Below are positions 11,401 through 22,079 of a stretch of DNA of 64,000 nt, one piece after another (the first letter of the stretch is position 1; every line of letters begins with the position of its first letter). Below the pieces are notes generated by a model that was given only the letters and a program-made list of their open reading frames with translations, made no database searches and was not told the DNA's origin. The position numbers were made by a program, and so were the translations under genes. Origin of the DNA: Laccaria trichodermophora (Eukaryota > Basidiomycota > Agaricomycetes > Agaricales > Hydnangiaceae); NCBI GenBank assembly GCA_018417955.1, contig JACTVC010000011.1:742262-806261 (forward strand), read 5' to 3'.

Positions 11401-12380
11401 TGCTGCTGCCGCTAGTGAATGAAAATGATGAACCCGGTGCCCTGTACGTGAAGCCTGAGTCCACCACCCTCTTTTTTCCTTCTTCCCTTCCCCCACATAT
11501 TCGTGATCGCCCTGAACTCGAAGAAATACGCGAAATTGAGCGCCGTTTACGTGAGCCACAAGCGTATGATGCTCTGGCCGATATTCGCCGCTTTCGTTGC
11601 ATCATACAAGGCCTATGGATATTCAAGAAGTATAATGTGTCAGGAACAGGCAATAATCCAAATACTCGGATGCTCAACATGTACCACCGTCTCGAATATA
11701 AACTTCGGCGCGCCGCCAATCGTTATCATGTTGCCTACACCGCCTTACTTGCCCTTGATCCAAATGGGCCATGGAAGGAATGTCTTCAAGAACTCAAACC
11801 TGCCGACATCAGGGGGCCGGGTAGGGATGAAGAGAATTTGGAAGATAGTAAGACTTCAAAAGGGAGGTTCATCCCTTCGTGGATTTGGTTGGTGCCCCGC
11901 TTGCCTTGGGAGCACGGGGATGACCAGACCGAGGAGGAGTTTAATGATAGCATGCGAGCAGAATGGGCGCAGACGAGGGCACGCAAGTGTCGGTGGAATG
12001 AGGAGTTTTTAATCATCCAAGAAGAAATGCGCCGTGTCCTGGCTTTTTTCGAGTGGAAATCGGGATGGTGGTTAGCACAAGCTAATCGGAGGGGGGATCT
12101 TGAGCCGTCAATACAGAGTGGAGTTGCAGCATATGCCCACAAGCAGGCGCAACTGTGTTTATGTATGGCAGATCGGTGTGCTACTTATTGGTTGCCCATT
12201 ATGCGGAAGGAAGGTATAGCACCCATTTGGGGTGACAAATACAAGGTTGGGCTGACTGCTGCCTCCACGAGTGGTAGCACATCTGATCCTGAGGATGACG
12301 AGGATGACGAAATGGATGGACGAGATGATAGATCTGATGCAGGTGATATTGAAGTAGATGATATAGTAGACTTTGACTGA
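8486..12380 (+). CDS. KDZ transposase with CxC2 zinc-cluster domain (one early stop codon)
   Basis: Exons: 8486-8971, 9040-9240, 9300-9671, 9733-9923, 9981-10137, 10193-10344, 10397-10788, 10848-11024, 11074-11206 and 11255-12380. The joined frame is open from 8537, more than 1,100 residues. The N-terminus is Ser/Thr-rich with a basic KRKRNNN patch. The CxC2 cysteine cluster follows (YCISCRKNTGVFKCKDC, CRACILLAH, then FDMSGIHAVNFDYCECP). The KDZ catalytic core has its acidic blocks: SVDANFKL, TYDIGCQWSKN, and VETSWSHTNPLAPSVREM followed by RHDTLNDHWNGWN. A long helical tail ends in an Asp/Glu-rich stretch. The only ATG in this frame, 8486, is followed by TGA at 8534-8536 (after STPSDSK), and no later in-frame ATG occurs before the zinc cluster. 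A CGA-to-TGA change is likely, so this copy may be a recent pseudogene. Confidence 0.85.
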
Positions 12381-12394
12381 CAGAATAAAAGCTT

Positions 12395-13356
12395 TTCCGA
12401 ATGAAATATCCTAATGAAAAAATCTAAGAAACAGGAATGAAAGTGCCAAGAGCCTAATGAAATATCCTAATGAAAAATATAAGAAATAGTAATGAAAGGG
12501 TCAAAGAGCCTAATGAAATTGCCCAATGGAAAATCTATGAAATAGTAATGAAAGGGTCAAGGAGCCTAATAAAATATTCTAATGAAAATTCTAAGAAATG
12601 GTAATGAAAGGGCCAGAGGTCGCAATGAAATATCCTAATGAGAAATCTAAGAAATCGTAATGAAAGAGCCACAAAGCCTAATGAAATATCCTAATGAAAA
12701 ATATAAGAAATCGTAATGAAAGGGCCAGAGGCCACAATGAAATATTCCAATGAGAAAGCTAAGAAATAGTAATGAAAGGGCCAAAGAGCCGAATGAAATA
12801 TCCTAATGAAAAATGTAAGAAATGGTAATGAAAGAGCCAGAGGTCGAAATGAAATATCGCAATGAGAAATCTAAGAAATAGTAATGAAAGGGCCAAAGAG
12901 CCTAATGAAATATCCTAATGAAAAATATAAGAAATCATAATGAAAGGGCCAGAGGCCACAATGAAATATTCCAATGAGAAAGCTAAGAAATAGTAATGAA
13001 AGGGCCAAAGAGCCTAATGAAATATCCTAATGAAAAATGTAAGAAATGGTAATGAAAGGGCCAGAGGTCGAAATGAAATATCACAATGAGAAATCTAAGA
13101 AATAGTAATGAAAGGGCCAAAGAGCCTAATGAAATATCCTAATGAAAAATCCAAGAAATAGTAATGAAAGCCTAATAAAATACCCTAATGAAAATTCTAT
13201 GAAATGGTAATGAAACTGCCCAATGGCCTAATGAGATATCCTAATGAAATAGATGGGCAATCCTAATGAAATGCCTTTCATAAAACCTGTGGCAGTATAC
13301 ACATTGCCTCTTGGACAGTTGTCATAGATTAATCATAAAAGTGGTAGCCACCAGTC
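12395..13356 (-). repeat. Right terminal inverted repeat with subterminal array
   Basis: This is the inverse of 2464-3245: 'aatgaaatatcctaatgaaa', 'atctaagaaatagtaatgaa' and 'agggccagaggtc' recur with a period near 50-55 bp, ending in 'gtggtagccaccagtc'. It is about 180 bp longer than the left arm, which fits different repeat numbers. It starts 15 bp after the transposase stop codon, so the gene's terminator must lie inside the arm. Confidence 0.85.
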
Positions 13357-13480
13357 CAGGAAGTCCAAGTAGTAACTGAACTAACGTCCCGGGAAGCGTT
13401 GAACATCATCTTGACTGAACTATTAAATGCTGCCAAGGTGTATATTGCTCTTCGGATACCCTTTTGAATTACACACGGAG
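13357..13480. repeat. Remainder of the SINE-like unit split by the KDZ insertion
   Basis: Reads 'caggaagtccaagtagtaac' then 'tgaactaacgtcccgggaag', matching the continuation of the units at 2185-2240 ('ggaagtggtagtagtaagtg'). A shortened tRNA-like piece and 'ttgaattacacacggagatt' follow. It gives the right half of the KDZ target site. Confidence 0.6.
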
Positions 13481-13494
13481 ATTCTGAACAATTC

Positions 13495-14340
13495 TCGATT
13501 TCCCCCCCCCCCCCCAGATTTTTCAATTCCGTGCTGACGATTTTCAAAATCGCCCCCCAGAGATTTTTTAATTCCGCACGGACAACTCTTCAATTCCGCG
13601 CGGACGATTCTTCAATTCCGCGCGGACGATTCTTCAATTCCGCGCGGACGACTCTTCAATTCCGTGCCAACAATTCTTAATTTCCCTCCCCAGTTTTTTC
13701 AGTTCCGTGTCGACAATTCTCAAAGTCCCCCCCCCAGATTTATCAATTCCGTGCCAGCGATTTTCGAAATTCCCCCCACAGATTTATCAATTCCGCGCCA
13801 GCGATTTTCGAAATCCCCCCCCAGATGTGTCAATTCCACGCCAACGATCTTCGAAATTCCCCCAGATTTTTCAATTCCGCCAATTCCGTGCCGACAATTC
13901 TTAATTTCCCTCCCCAGATTTTTCAATTCCGTGCCGACGATTTTCAAAATTCTCCCCCCCCCCAAGACATTTTTTAATTCCGCACGGACGACTCTTCAAT
14001 TCTGCGCGGACGACTCTTCAATTCCGTGCAGACGACTCTTCAATTCCGTGCCGAAAATTCTTAATTCCCCCCCCCAGATTTTTCAATTCCGTTGCCAGCG
14101 ATCTTCGAAATCCCCCCCCCCCAGATTTATCAATTCCGTGCCGACAATTTTCAACATTCCCCCCCCCAGATTTTTCAATTCCATGCCGACAATCTTCAAA
14201 AATTCTCCCCCCAGATTTTCCAATTGCATGCCGACAATTTTTAATTCCCCCCCCCCCCCCCAGATTTTTCAATTCCACACCGATGATTTTCAAAATTTCT
14301 CCCCCAGATTTTTCAATCACTGCCTGGAGAATTTGCTAAT
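13495..14340. repeat. C-rich minisatellite
   Basis: About twenty imperfect copies of a 35-50 bp unit built from a run of 5-15 C, 'agatttttcaattcc', 'gtgccgacgatt' or 'gcgcggacgactcttcaa', and 'tcaaaatt'. Units differ mainly in C-run length. A long frame runs through it on the plus strand because the unit lacks stops, but its peptide is only repeats of PPRFFNS-like words, so I do not call a gene. The following 14340-14660 shows no gene. Confidence 0.85.
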
Positions 14341-14663
14341 GCCTCTGCCATTTTGCATGGCGTGCGGAGATTGTTTCAATCCCCCAGCATGCAGATTTGC
14401 AATTCTCCTAGATATGGAATAGCTGAGTCATTGCCCATGAGAACTTTACCTGGCCATGGCCAAGAGCTGGCTCATGTCACTTGGTGTTTCATCTGGGCCT
14501 CTCACTCAGGGCTCATGAACAAGCTTGCATACTCACTAAACTGATTACTTACAAAAGCTACTCCATGTCACATAGGAATTCATATATACTGCAAGCTGCT
14601 ACATAGCCAATGTATAGGTGACTTTGCCTAGCTTGCAAGCTAGCCTCATCAGGATGGGCAATT

Positions 14664-15904
14664 ATGACAAAAAGATTCCTCATGCAGGTTGAGTTTTTGG
14701 TACTGAATGCCCTGATCATCACTGGGATGAAGACGAAGTTTGATACCGCAAGGCTACGTGTCTCAAACAATTGTTGGATTGCGCTACGCAAGAAGCCAAC
14801 CAAAAAGTCTCAGTGGACGGTCAATGAGTTGAAAGGGAGGGGATTTGACGTACTCACGTGGGATGCGAGGTAAATTTCACATTTCATCCTGCATGATGCC
14901 CGCTAACTGATTGTCAACAGTAACCCGAAGGTTGTGCTTGATGTTGCCAACCGTATCATCGTCCCACTCGCAGGCAGGCCGCAGGGCGAAGACTGGGACC
15001 AGGTCATTCGCGATGCCACCGCTGCCATGAATGCGATCCGCGTTCGTGGTGAGCAGCTTGGCATCTTTACCGAGGGAGACAAGGAACATCGACGCAGTGA
15101 CTTCACACCTGTGACCTCTGGTGTATCATATGGTGGTGGGCAGACAGTAAGTCAAATTTTTGACTTGAAACACATCGATACTAACCATGCGTTATAGAGA
15201 CCTGGAAATCTTCGCCTTACTAAAGCGAAACAAGGACTTGTTGATGAACTCCGGGATAATCCTGCCATTCAGCGCGTCGCTGGATGGCAATCATGTAAGT
15301 TCCATGATCTACAATGCTAATGCTTCATCTGATCGTCCCCTCCTTAGGCGCTTTCGCCATTTACGCTCCAAAACTCTTTGACGAATATCGCAATTTATTA
15401 AGCGAACTATTCGACCACGACCCAACTTTCATCCACAACTTCGAAAAGTCCATATTCACTGCATCAACGTTCAACTTGGGCCCCAATACAATCACCCTCG
15501 ATCATACCGATTCCGCCAATGTCGCTCACAGTCTTTGCGCGATCACGGCGCTTGGCAACTATGACTACACGCTTGGTGGTCATATGATTCTCTTCGATCT
15601 CAAACTTATCATTGAATTCCCTCCTGGCTCCACTATTCTCATTCCTTCGGCAGTTCTTCGGCACGGTAACACGCCTATCCAGCCAGGTGAAACTCGAATG
15701 TCATTCACTCAGTTTGTTGCTGGCGGCTTGTTCCGCTGGGTGAGGTACGGTTTCAGGACAGAGGATCAACTTATCCTTGCTGAGGGTGAAGAACGCTTGT
15801 TGGAGATTAATGGTAACTATGCTGAACGTTGCGAGAGGGCGCTCAATCTCTTTTCGAAGCTGTCTGAGTTAAATGAGGATCGTCGACGTGTATTTGCCAA
15901 GTAG
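14664..15904 (+). CDS. 2OG-Fe(II) dioxygenase-like double-stranded beta-helix protein of the KDZ neighbourhood
   Basis: Exons 14664-14869, 14921-15146, 15198-15294 and 15348-15904 give 361 residues. The N-terminal third has RLRVSNNCWIALRKKP and ELKGRGFDVLTWDAR, then a helical part with DWDQVIRDATAAMNAIR. The C-terminal half has the dioxygenase-like core: TITLDHTDSANV (HxD), LGGHMILFDLKLIIEFPPG, then SAVLRHGNTPIQPGETRMSF, which offers the distal His and a possible 2OG-binding Arg. This is a large mushroom family, usually annotated as hypothetical; I infer a TET/JBP-like or related oxygenase from the order of motifs. It lies 650 bp upstream of the second KDZ transposase on the same strand. The N-terminus may be shortened by the adjacent minisatellite. 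Substrate unknown. Confidence 0.65.
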
Positions 15905-15971
15905 TTAGGATTAGAATTTCATATCTTGATCTCATGTGCATGAATTGATGTTTTCCGCTTCCTCAACACCC

Positions 15972-16375
15972 CTAAGTACTCTGTCTCATCTTTTGCATGC
16001 GCACCATGTATGTTGCATCAAGGTACAACCGCTCCGCCCCATCGTCTTTGTAGAAGTAGTAAGGCTTTCCACACTTTGAGCTGTGCAGAGTATCCATGAA
16101 AAAAACTTTGTAGTTCAAATCAATAGACTGACCAATAAACCTCCCAGATCCCCGGAAAATCTGATTTCCGTGTCAGCATGTGGTCGCTAATAGCCACAAA
16201 GATAGTCATCCCCATTCAAATAAAATAAAAATAAAAACACTCACAATAGGATAGGCCTTGAATCTTCGTATGCTTGGTACAATCCACAGACACTTTCCAT
16301 GTTTGGGATATCTTGTAGACCATCCAACGATTTGCAGTTGCTCTTCATTTTGTTAAAGATAAAGGGGAGCTTAAG
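15972..16375 (-). pseudogene. Small conserved gene remnant
   Basis: Two minus-strand coding-like pieces join across an intron with a gtgagtg donor near 16246: an upstream block with EEQLQIVGWSTRYPKHGK and CLWIVPSIRRFKAYPI, and a downstream block with GQSIDLNYKVFFMDTLHSS and KPYYFYKDDGAERLYLDATY, ending at TAG 15972. A stop lies just upstream of the first block and no ATG is found, so this looks like the 3' part of a gene. The small frame at 20390-20587 has the same orientation and could be its 5' part, with the second KDZ gene inserted between; this is speculative. Family not recognised. Confidence 0.35.
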
Positions 16376-16553
16376 CTCCTATTTATGAAAACATTAGAAC
16401 CGATCTTGATTGATTTCTACCATTGATCGGTTGACGTTGATTGCCCTGATCAGATCACATGGTAGTTGTCAGGTGCAGTGAAAACACCTTCACAGAGTCA
16501 GGGGCTTCACCAACCCAAGTCATTCTTGCCAGCCCCATTGCTACTCCAATCCA

Positions 16554-19500
16554 ATGCCTCCCAAACGGAAACGCTCCGAGCCACACCCTGCAGAGCTTTC
16601 GGATGACGAGGATCCTGACACTCAGCCCACCACCACAATTATCACTCCCGTCCTTCAATTCACCCAACACGTTAATCGACATGGTCACCACGCACTCTCA
16701 GTAAATACCAAGCATGTACAATTTGAAGTAGAACAACAAGAAACTTGTATGCCTTCAGTCGACTTTCCTACCAGCTATCCCAATATCAGTGATGATTCCA
16801 CAACCCTCCCAAATCTCTCTTCTACAATGGACGATGCTTTCACAGAGCTTGCAGCCATAGACCCTGCCTATTTTGATGCATTGAGTGATGACCTCATTTC
16901 TGTAGGGCCGCGAAAAAAGAGACCTTCAGTACGCCATTGTATTTCATTCTATTTCAAGGCTAATTTCAATTTAATTAAAGGATTACCCATTGAAAGAATG
17001 GATCAAGGATAGCAATGTGTTTCTGGAGGAAGATATTCGGTGGGAAGGGAGGGGGGAGTACATGATGGAAAACTGTTGTCAGTGCTTGAGCTCTGAGACA
17101 CTGTATAGGTGCCAGGATTGCGAAGGGGGGGAGTTAATTTGTCAAACATGCATGGTTGATTACCACCAAGCCAACCCACTGCATCGCATCCAGGTGTGTT
17201 CTTATCTTTATACCTCCTTCTACAGTTAATCAATCATCATAGGAGTGGACGGGTTCTTTCTTCAAACCAACAACACTTAAAAAACTGGGGCTACGAATTC
17301 AACTAGGTCACCGACTCAGAGAACGTTGTCATGTACCACAACCCGCATGGAATAATGACTTCGTTGTTCTTGATACTACAGGCATTCATGAAGTAGGATT
17401 GGACTTCTGTAATTGTGAACGCGCACAAGATCATTTTATCCAACTTCTCCGATTCCGATGGTTTCCGGCCAGTGTCAAAAGTCCCAAGACTGCAGTGACT
17501 TTTCGCTTGCTCAAACACTTTCAAATCCTCAGCTTCGAATCGAAGGTTTCAGCGTTTGAATTCTACACAGCTCTGGCACGTGAAACGGAAAATATAGGTA
17601 TATCACCTTTGAAGGTGAGTCTTTGGTCAACTAAAAAATAATTCGTTCATTGAGTTTCTACAGGATCGTTACCGACCTTTTATGCGAGTTGTACGCCAGT
17701 TCAGATATATTAAGATGCTAAAGCGCGCTGCTCGAGGGCATGATCCTGGTGGCATTACTGCCACACGTCCTGGGGAATGTGGGGTCTTGTGTCCAGCATG
17801 TCCCCAGCCAGGTAAGAATCTTCCGGAAGGATGGCAGGATGCGCCTCCCGAATTATGGTAAAGGTTTCATCAACAACTCGCATAATAAATAAAACTTACT
17901 TTGCGAGAACAGATTCCTCTACTGCTTGTTTCTCGCTATTGATGCCAACTTTCGATTGAAGTGGAAGGCGGTGTCAAGCGATGAAGCAGACCCCAGCCTT
18001 CTGGATGGAAAAGCTTACTTCGTCGCAGAGAAAGACTTCAAGAACTACCTGAAGGAGTTTGGAGATCTCATCATCCAGGAGGCGAGTACTTGATGATTTC
18101 GTCCTCCCCCTTCTGAATTCTTATTTTTCTGACATAGCCCAGTACATGTTCGAATCACAATGCAGTTAATGCTGAGCGATCGTCAACTGGACTCGCTGCA
18201 ACTGGTGTCGGCACCATTGATTGCTCAAGACATGACATCAAGCGACCAACTTCAGTTGGAGATTTACAGAAGGGTGAACGGCATGTATTGGATTCTACTC
18301 CTATTATATCATATTTGACTCATTCCTGATCAATAGATACGTCAACATGGATTACCTTTTTTTCAGTAGTCTCAAACACAGTGATGTCATGGAGATCGTC
18401 GTCTCATATGATATTGCATGTCAATGGAGCAAGAACTTGTGGAACCGAATGTCATCTTACCCTCACTGGATGCACGTCGACCATGACGGTGAGAAGCAAT
18501 TTCACTTCCTCGTCCCTAAGTTCCACCTTCCCGCACACATCATGGCCTGTCAAACCATATTCTCATTCAACTACAACCGCAATGTGGGCCGCACTGATGG
18601 TGAGGCGCCTGAACGAGGGTGGTCACATATCAACCCCATCGCAACAAGTACGCGTGAAATGGGCCCAGGCTCACGTCGAGACACCCTTGATGATCACTTC
18701 GGGGCATGGAATTGGAAAAAAACCAAATTAATGGGTGCTCTCTTTATCTCTTTATTATGGTTCGCTAAACTAACACGTCAATCTATTAGGCCCAACCCTG
18801 CTTCAAAAAATTAAACTGGCCGTCGTTGGCATGAATGACCATGTCTTTCTTCATAATCAATTTGTTATCGGCATTGCGGACGACGATCTTGTTCAAAAAT
18901 GGGAGAAGGAACTCACAGATTGGGAAGAAGATCATAAAAAACCCAACCCGTTTGAGGCATCGTTTAAAAGTATGTCCACTCAGTAAGCATCCGAGTTGTG
19001 ATCTCATCTGCTCCCTCAGAGGTTACCCTGGATTCAGTGAAGCACCAACTTGCCCTCACAGAGGCTGCGGAGCTGGCATCAGGAGTGGCCTACATACTCC
19101 ATGAGGACATCTCAGCGAGCATGATGCTCACAATGGGCATGGATTTTGAGATTCAAAAGTGCGTTCATCTTAACCCTTTCACTACATGGTATTATTTGTA
19201 CTTACTTCCCTTCTCATTAGACGTCGCCTGAAGGTAGACATAGATGCGTTGGGCCTTCATGCTACAGATGACCAGAAAAGGAAGATACAGATTCGCGCCA
19301 CTACTCTGCAGCGCAAAATCTTTTCTTGGATGGACGTTCAGCAGCTGTACATGCCTAGCGCTCGCATTGCCCGATTGGAGGCCCAGGAGCACAGTGATCA
19401 TGATGCAGAGGAGAAGGTTGAGGATATCGAGCTCTGGCTACCATCTGTACTGCCGAAGAAACACTCATGCGACATTCGACTACGACAGATGGAATGGAGA

Positions 19501-20347
19501 CTGCGACAGGCTCAAGCAAATGACGCCCTTGATGAACTCCGATATTCCTTACGACTACGGTCACACCTCTACATCGATAAGGACCGATTTCAGCGTGGAC
19601 AGCGTGCAAACACGCGTTCCAGGACTGTCATTCACCGTGTTCAAGCAAGAGTCGATTTCACCGCAGTCACATACCAGAACACGCATGTATTACTCCACAG
19701 ATTATCAAAGCTTCCTGGTGTCGATGACGTGGGGTGGGAACCGAATTTTCCTGTATTGAAGCCATCAGATATCCGAGCTCTCTCCGATCCAGATGACACC
19801 GTTCCAATGCGCAAGAAGTCTGGTGATGCAGCAAGTGCGCCTGCAACCATAGCTTCCGAGGGACATCGAACGCTCTCGTGGATTTGGAGGCGGCTTGGTG
19901 AAAGGGTGCTTGAGTCTGAAGGCGAGCATCTGGTCGAGGGTGCGTACACACTCAAACTTGGATTCCCCATTCTTACTGCCATGGCTAGATCTCCGGATTG
20001 AATTTTGCAAAAGCAAAGCACGGGCGGCTCGGTGGACCGAGGAGGTCCAGCTACTCATTGAAGAGATGCGACGGGTGCTCGACTTTTTTGCCAGCCGCGC
20101 TCGCGATTGGGATGAGAACGCGGTTGAGAAGAGGTGGTCGGCAACAAGGGGTACACATGGCGCTGATAAAGCATTGATAGAGGGGCGCATAGCATATGCG
20201 AAAGAGCAAGCAGCACAGTTCCACACTATGCAAGCGTATTGCAAACACATTTGGCGGTTCGTCCCAGCCTACATACAGTGGGAGGATAAGAGTGTCATTC
20301 CCCCAGAAGTAGCAGAGGCTGACGACAACGACAACGACGATGTATAG
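16554..20347 (+). CDS. Second KDZ transposase with CxC2 domain (diverged from the first)
   Basis: Exons 16554-16928, 16981-17193, 17243-17614, 17664-17857, 17913-18081, 18138-18280, 18337-18734, 18790-18969, 19020-19158, 19221-19939 and 19989-20347 sum to 1,087 codons. The order matches the first transposase: basic N-terminus (MPPKRKRSEP), CxC2 cluster (CCQCLSSETLYRCQDC, ICQTCMVDYH, VGLDFCNCER), and catalytic blocks AIDANFRL, SYDIACQWSKN and ERGWSHINPIATSTREM with RRDTLDDHFGAWNW. Two introns use GC-AG ends (gcgagt at 18082, gcatgt at 18281). The codon across the junction 17857/17913 reads TGA where the first transposase and the family have ATG or TGG, so a nonsense change or unusual splicing is implied. 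Exon positions are shared with the first copy, but sequence identity is low, so these are separate families. Terminal repeats of this element were not found. Confidence 0.82.
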
Positions 20348-20389
20348 ATTTTTTTTACAATTTATTCAGATTTTATTTTATTTTTTGTC

Positions 20390-20587
20390 TTACCCTCTCG
20401 ACGTTGTCTGGGACAGCGACAAAAATATGTAGATAATGTTCTTGATAATGTGCGGAAAATCTATGCTTACATAAGTAGTGACACGCGGTCCCTCAGGACC
20501 ATAAATAGGAGTTGCCACGTTAAATTTAGATCGTGTCTGAAAAGGGAAATAGTCGGGTGCATGCCAAGGTGAACTGTGGCACCTCAC
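20390..20587 (-). pseudogene. Coding-like fragment, unassigned
   Basis: A minus-strand frame of 65 residues contains CHSSPWHAPDYFPFQTRSK and VATPIYGPEGPRVTTYVSI, whose composition looks like real protein rather than a shadow frame. No partner exon is adjacent. It lies just past the 3' end of the second KDZ gene and shares orientation with the remnant at 15972-16375. I do not recognise the family. Confidence 0.3.
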
Positions 20588-20671
20588 GGCCTCACGTCTC
20601 CCTGTGGACGGAGGCTCGGTGTGTAGAGGCTAAATGAGGTAAAGGGACAACTACAGTAAAGTTGTGCAAGC

Positions 20672-20750
20672 GTTGTGCAAGCACCATCTAGGGATTAGAG
20701 TCAATTGTGCACAACACAAGTGACTCTAATCATAGTGTTGCTTGCACAAC
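20672..20750. repeat. Inverted repeat, ~30-bp arms
   Basis: The left arm begins gttgtgcaagca and ends gattagagtca (20672-20703); the right arm begins tgactctaatc and ends tgcttgcacaac (20721-20750). It may be a tiny foldback element or a transposon end. The flanking 20760-21365 shows no supportable gene; a 137-residue frame there has no recognisable content. Confidence 0.55.
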
Positions 20751-21744
20751 ACTGCCAACTACAGGTGCGTTTTCTGCCTTGTTCGGTTCCTGGTTGGCGT
20801 GCTGCCCTGTATCTTGCATCAGTCAGATGCTCAGTCCAGCACCATGAGCGCAGTTCTCACCTGTATCCCAGTTCCATCCTTTTTGCCTTCACATCGCCGC
20901 GAGGACAGGAGAACGAGGACAGGTCGTGTTCGCCGTGGCTCTATCTTTGCAAACGTGTGGGGCAAGAGTGGGTGCGGTGCTGCTGTGAGCCTCGTCGAGA
21001 GTGGGCGCCACTTCCCTGAGCGGTGTCTTGCTTGCTTCGCGCATGGTTGTGGGCGCGCCCTCTGGTCAGATTGTGCCAGATCGCCCTCAGCTCAACCCAC
21101 CGATTCGGGTTTGTTTGGCTGCACCCTGGGCTCGTCACGCCTTCATCAGCTGTGATGGGACCGTCTTTCTTTTCGGCCTAAGGCCCACTTCCTTGACACA
21201 AAAAAATGAAACACCCATATTGCATCACAAATACATCAAATTTTGTGGTTTTTTTTACATAGTCTACAACTAGATACCCTGAGGAACACATCTACCAAAT
21301 AATAATAATATGAAACCATAGATTATATTGCAAACGAGAGGAAAGAAGGATGGAGGCCAAATTGTCACGTTTACACCTCCTTGACACAAGTGTGACATGA
21401 CCTTCTATGGCTTGATAACTTGCATTCCGATGCCTGAGATACCCTGCACACATCGGTAGGGTGCTGCTTGATAGTTTAAACAGCCTCAAAAAGTGCTTTT
21501 TAATTATACTGAGTGAGTTGGTAGAGTTAAGAACAAGGGAACCAAATGTTGAGGCTGACCAAAGAACACACATTATGTAAGCACTTTATCATGGATTCAC
21601 AACACATACATCTGAATACCTGTTCTGGATGCATTTCATCTAGTTTTATCAATAAAAATGGCCAGGTCAATGGAATATGATATACTCTACCTAATGTGAA
21701 AACTTGGGACCCAACTGCAATACTTTACCATCCCCCACATAATC

Positions 21745-21975
21745 CACATGGATTCCACTGGATTCCACTGGATTCCACTGGATTCCACTGGACTGGACTG
21801 GACTGGACTGGACTGCCAATCACAAAACTGGACTCCACTGGACTCCCAGCACAAAACTGGACTCCACTGGACTGGACTGGACTGGACTGGACTGCAAATC
21901 ACAAAACTGGACTGGACTGGACTCCACTGGACTCTCCCAACACAAAACTGGACTGGACTGGACTGCCACAGACCT
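21745..21975. repeat. CTGGA/CTCCA minisatellite, left arm
   Basis: Runs of 'ggactggactggactcca' and 'ggattccactggattccact', with spacer 'cacaaaactggact' occurring several times. The inverse array is at 23133-23365. Confidence 0.9.
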
Positions 21976-22079
21976 AAGTTAATCCAGAATTCCTGAACTT
22001 AGACTTGAAAACAAAAAATAAAATTGAAGTATATTTATTAATTAAATTAATTAAATTTACATAGATTCTATGTTACAGA

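Larger units (their letters stand above)
2464..13356 (+). mobile_element. KDZ-superfamily DNA transposon with long TIRs and cargo genes
   Basis: A 10.9-kb element. The outer ends match as inverted repeats: the left starts cactagtggctaccact and the reverse complement of the right starts gactggtggctaccact, continuing with near identity for more than 100 bases (both read 'aactgtccaagaggcaatg' shortly inside) and then through subterminal repeat arrays. CAGGAAG flanks it directly on both sides (2457-2463 and 13357-13363), a 7-bp target duplication (an eighth base differs). The flanks join into a continuous SINE-like unit. Inside are a minus-strand conserved gene (3493-6176), a plus-strand RNase H1-N-domain gene (6429-7381), tandem repeats and the transposase (8486-12380). 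KDZ (Kyakuja-Dileera-Zisupton) elements are cut-and-paste transposons common in agaricomycetes. The transposase seems to carry one early stop, so this copy may depend on others. Confidence 0.85.

Noticed and set aside
11353..12142. Minus-strand frames opposite the last KDZ exon and second plus-strand frame
   Set aside because: Antisense or out-of-frame shadows of a strongly conserved transposase exon.
13664..14422. 252-codon plus-strand frame
   Set aside because: It is the translation of the C-rich minisatellite, repeating one word (PPRFFNS-like).
20742..21155. 137-codon plus-strand frame
   Set aside because: Cys/Arg/Ser-rich with no recognised motif, start inside a hairpin arm; no support as a gene.
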